Shown here piece after piece: positions 62,722 through 64,000 of a DNA stretch of 64,000 nucleotides. A program made the position numbers and the translations under genes. Numbering within the stretch: position 1 is the stretch's first letter; each line of letters starts with the position of its first letter. Under the pieces are notes generated by a model. That model searched no databases, was not told the origin of the DNA, and was given only the letters and a program-made list of their open reading frames with translations. This DNA comes from Melghirimyces thermohalophilus. GTDB taxonomy: Bacteria; Bacillota; Bacilli; Thermoactinomycetales; DSM-45169. The stretch covers positions 31,526 through 95,525 of the forward strand of contig NZ_FMZA01000014.1 of NCBI RefSeq assembly GCF_900102685.1, written 5' to 3'.

Positions 62722-63282
62722 TCACTTCTTTAGTTGCCGCTGGACAAAGACGGCTTGGCCGTTTTCATCGGAAAAGTGCCGGGGCCTTTTGACCTCTTTT
62801 CTGGGAGCCACATTCGATTTAGAGAATTTCTCTATTTCATGGTTCATGATCAGGTATTCTTTCCCATTTGACTTGGTTTCATTTCCATTTGCTTTGGTTA
62901 CTTTCACATGGCTGCCCGGTGTTTTTCCTTCATCCACCTGGAATTCAACCATTTCATTTTGTCCGTTGTTTTGAAACTGGATGTGAAAGGACCCTTGAAT
63001 GTTTTGGTAGTGGTCCACGGCGTTGAGCATTTTCTTTTGGATCGAGGCGATTTTGGAATTAGCGTGGTAGGTTTGATCCTTCAGGTTGTCCATGTTAGCG
63101 AGGGCATTAGAGTTGCGCATGCTCACCATATCTGCCCTCGGTCCAATCCCCAGCTCCATCACCCCGCCGGGACGAGGGTGATCGTCTACCTCCACGGCGA
63201 CCAACCAACCGGATTCTTTCTTCCGATACCCGGTGATGACCACTTCGGTCTCGTGCCAGTGGATCACCTTTTGCTGAGCCAA
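62722..63282 (-). CDS. Hypothetical protein of unknown family
   Basis: This 186-residue protein begins QKVIHWHETEVVITGYRKKE with GWLVAVEVDDHPRPG and continues with a helical, asparagine-rich middle (LKDQTYHANSKIASIQKKML) and a basic tail. There are no membrane segments. The frame begins with TTG 63282 but no ribosome binding site is visible, so the N-terminus may be lost or the start is elsewhere. It stands between the GntR gene and the aldehyde dehydrogenase, transcribed against both. Function unknown. Confidence 0.5.
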   Translation of the reverse strand: MAQQKVIHWHETEVVITGYRKKESGWLVAVEVDDHPRPGGVMELGIGPRADMVSMRNSNALANMDNLKDQTYHANSKIASIQKKMLNAVDHYQNIQGSFHIQFQNNGQNEMVEFQVDEGKTPGSHVKVTKANGNETKSNGKEYLIMNHEIEKFSKSNVAPRKEVKRPRHFSDENGQAVFVQRQLKK

Positions 63283-63456
63283 TAATTATGTGCATCACAA
63301 ACAATTTATATATGCAACGAAGTGTTACGCTGTACAGTACAGTTAACAAATAATCTCCTTGAAAACCTACTATACGAAAGGATCTCCTAATGGCATTGAT
63401 TTTGCTTGTTTTTATTTACCGACAAAACCCTTGAGAAAAGGACTGGAGGTAATAGA

Positions 63457-64000
63457 ATGAGTGTTTCGTTATCGAGATTTAGAACACCGAATACGGAGGG
63501 GAGCTTTGTTCAGTACAAGTCCCGGTACGAAAACTTCATCGGAGGCGAGTGGGTGGCCCCTGTCGGAGGCGAGTACTTTGACAATCCATCCCCGGTGGAT
63601 GGCAAGGTGTTCACCCGTGTGCCTCGCTCCAAGAAAGAAGATATCGATTTGGCGGTAAGAAAAGCCCATGAGGCAAGGGAAAAATGGGGGAAAACACCGG
63701 TAGCCAAGCGCAGCCGCATCCTCCTGCAAATTGCTGACCGGATCGAAGAGAACCGGGAGAAATTGGCCCTGTCGGAAACCTGGGATAACGGAAAACCGAT
63801 CCGGGAAGCTTTGGCGGCCGACGTCCCCTTAGCCGCGGATCACTTCCGCTACTTCGCCGGCGTCATCCGCGGGGAAGAAGGCGGCGTATCGGAAATCGAC
63901 GCTAAGACCGTTTCCATGCACATCAAGGAGCCGATCGGCGTCGTGGGACAGATCATCCCTTGGAACTTCCCCCTCCTGATGGGCGCTTGGAAGCTGGCCC
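63457..64000 (+). CDS. Aldehyde dehydrogenase, N-terminal part (runs off window)
   Basis: ATG at 63457 follows GGAGGT by 6 bases. The 181 residues in the window ([80 protein letters not shown]) are the N-terminal coenzyme domain of an NAD-dependent aldehyde dehydrogenase of the class that oxidises acetaldehyde and other short aldehydes. The catalytic Cys lies beyond the window. AT-rich sequence at 63290-63450 is its promoter region. Confidence 0.92.
   Translation, partial: MSVSLSRFRTPNTEGSFVQYKSRYENFIGGEWVAPVGGEYFDNPSPVDGKVFTRVPRSKKEDIDLAVRKAHEAREKWGKTPVAKRSRILLQIADRIEENREKLALSETWDNGKPIREALAADVPLAADHFRYFAGVIRGEEGGVSEIDAKTVSMHIKEPIGVVGQIIPWNFPLLMGAWKLA

Noticed and set aside
1..64000. CRISPR arrays, tRNA or rRNA genes, complete IS elements
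   Set aside because: No spaced direct repeats, cloverleaf sequences or transposase reading frames were found on either strand by eye.

Overview
The window comes from a Gram-positive, endospore-forming member of the Bacillota. It carries a sporulenol synthase (sqhC), a Bacillus-type acyl-lipid desaturase (des), strong GGAGG ribosome binding sites and many GTG/TTG starts. Most genes are fairly GC-rich, which fits a Thermoactinomycetaceae-like genome better than classical Bacillus; this placement is an inference. I saw no tRNA, rRNA, CRISPR array or complete insertion sequence.

Layout. (1) 1-10705: a 4-hydroxyphenylacetate (homoprotocatechuate) degradation cluster on the minus strand: a small symporter partner, a sodium:solute symporter, a DapA-like lyase, HpaE, HpaB, HpaD, HpaC, two HpaG halves and a cut-off HpaF, with a divergent LysR regulator. 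A 260-bp palindromic element sits between the DapA-like gene and hpaE, and a decayed ORF lies between hpaD and hpaC. (2) 11015-17127: a plus-strand operon of LacI regulator, tripartite TRAP transporter, PfkB kinase, 3-hexulose-6-phosphate synthase and 6-phospho-3-hexuloisomerase. (3) 17130-18985: a low-GC insert with a membrane-anchored serine hydrolase and small ORFs or fragments at both ends. (4) 19120-30752: methyltransferase, stand-alone rpsN, zinc alcohol dehydrogenase, catalase pseudogene, sporulenol synthase, FMN-binding glutamate-synthase-like protein, thiolase and small proteins. (5) 30770-41503: a split and inverted penicillin acylase; an ABC solute-binding lipoprotein, FAD oxidoreductase and LacI set with matching operators; des; then a TctABC tripartite tricarboxylate transporter with an Ldh2-type dehydrogenase among remnants of a GntR regulator, a hydroxyacid dehydrogenase and a UxaA-family dehydratase.

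(6) 41880-58810: an accessory block. A type I restriction-modification operon (hsdM-hsdS-hsdR plus a zinc metalloprotease) lies next to a 1084-residue SF1 helicase and a membrane-anchored protein. This core is bracketed on both sides by N-terminally truncated polymorphic-toxin genes pointing inwards, with their immunity genes and with displaced or decayed toxin and immunity tips. (7) 58787-64000: symporter plus DUF3311 partner, a CoA-transferase and a divergent GntR regulator with paired operators, an unknown protein, and the start of an aldehyde dehydrogenase.

Taken together, the window holds several organic-acid and aromatic-acid uptake and catabolism modules, each with its own transporter and regulator. 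Many show signs of recent decay. The least described parts are the helicase/membrane-protein pair inside the defence island and the TRAP-kinase-HPS-PHI operon.
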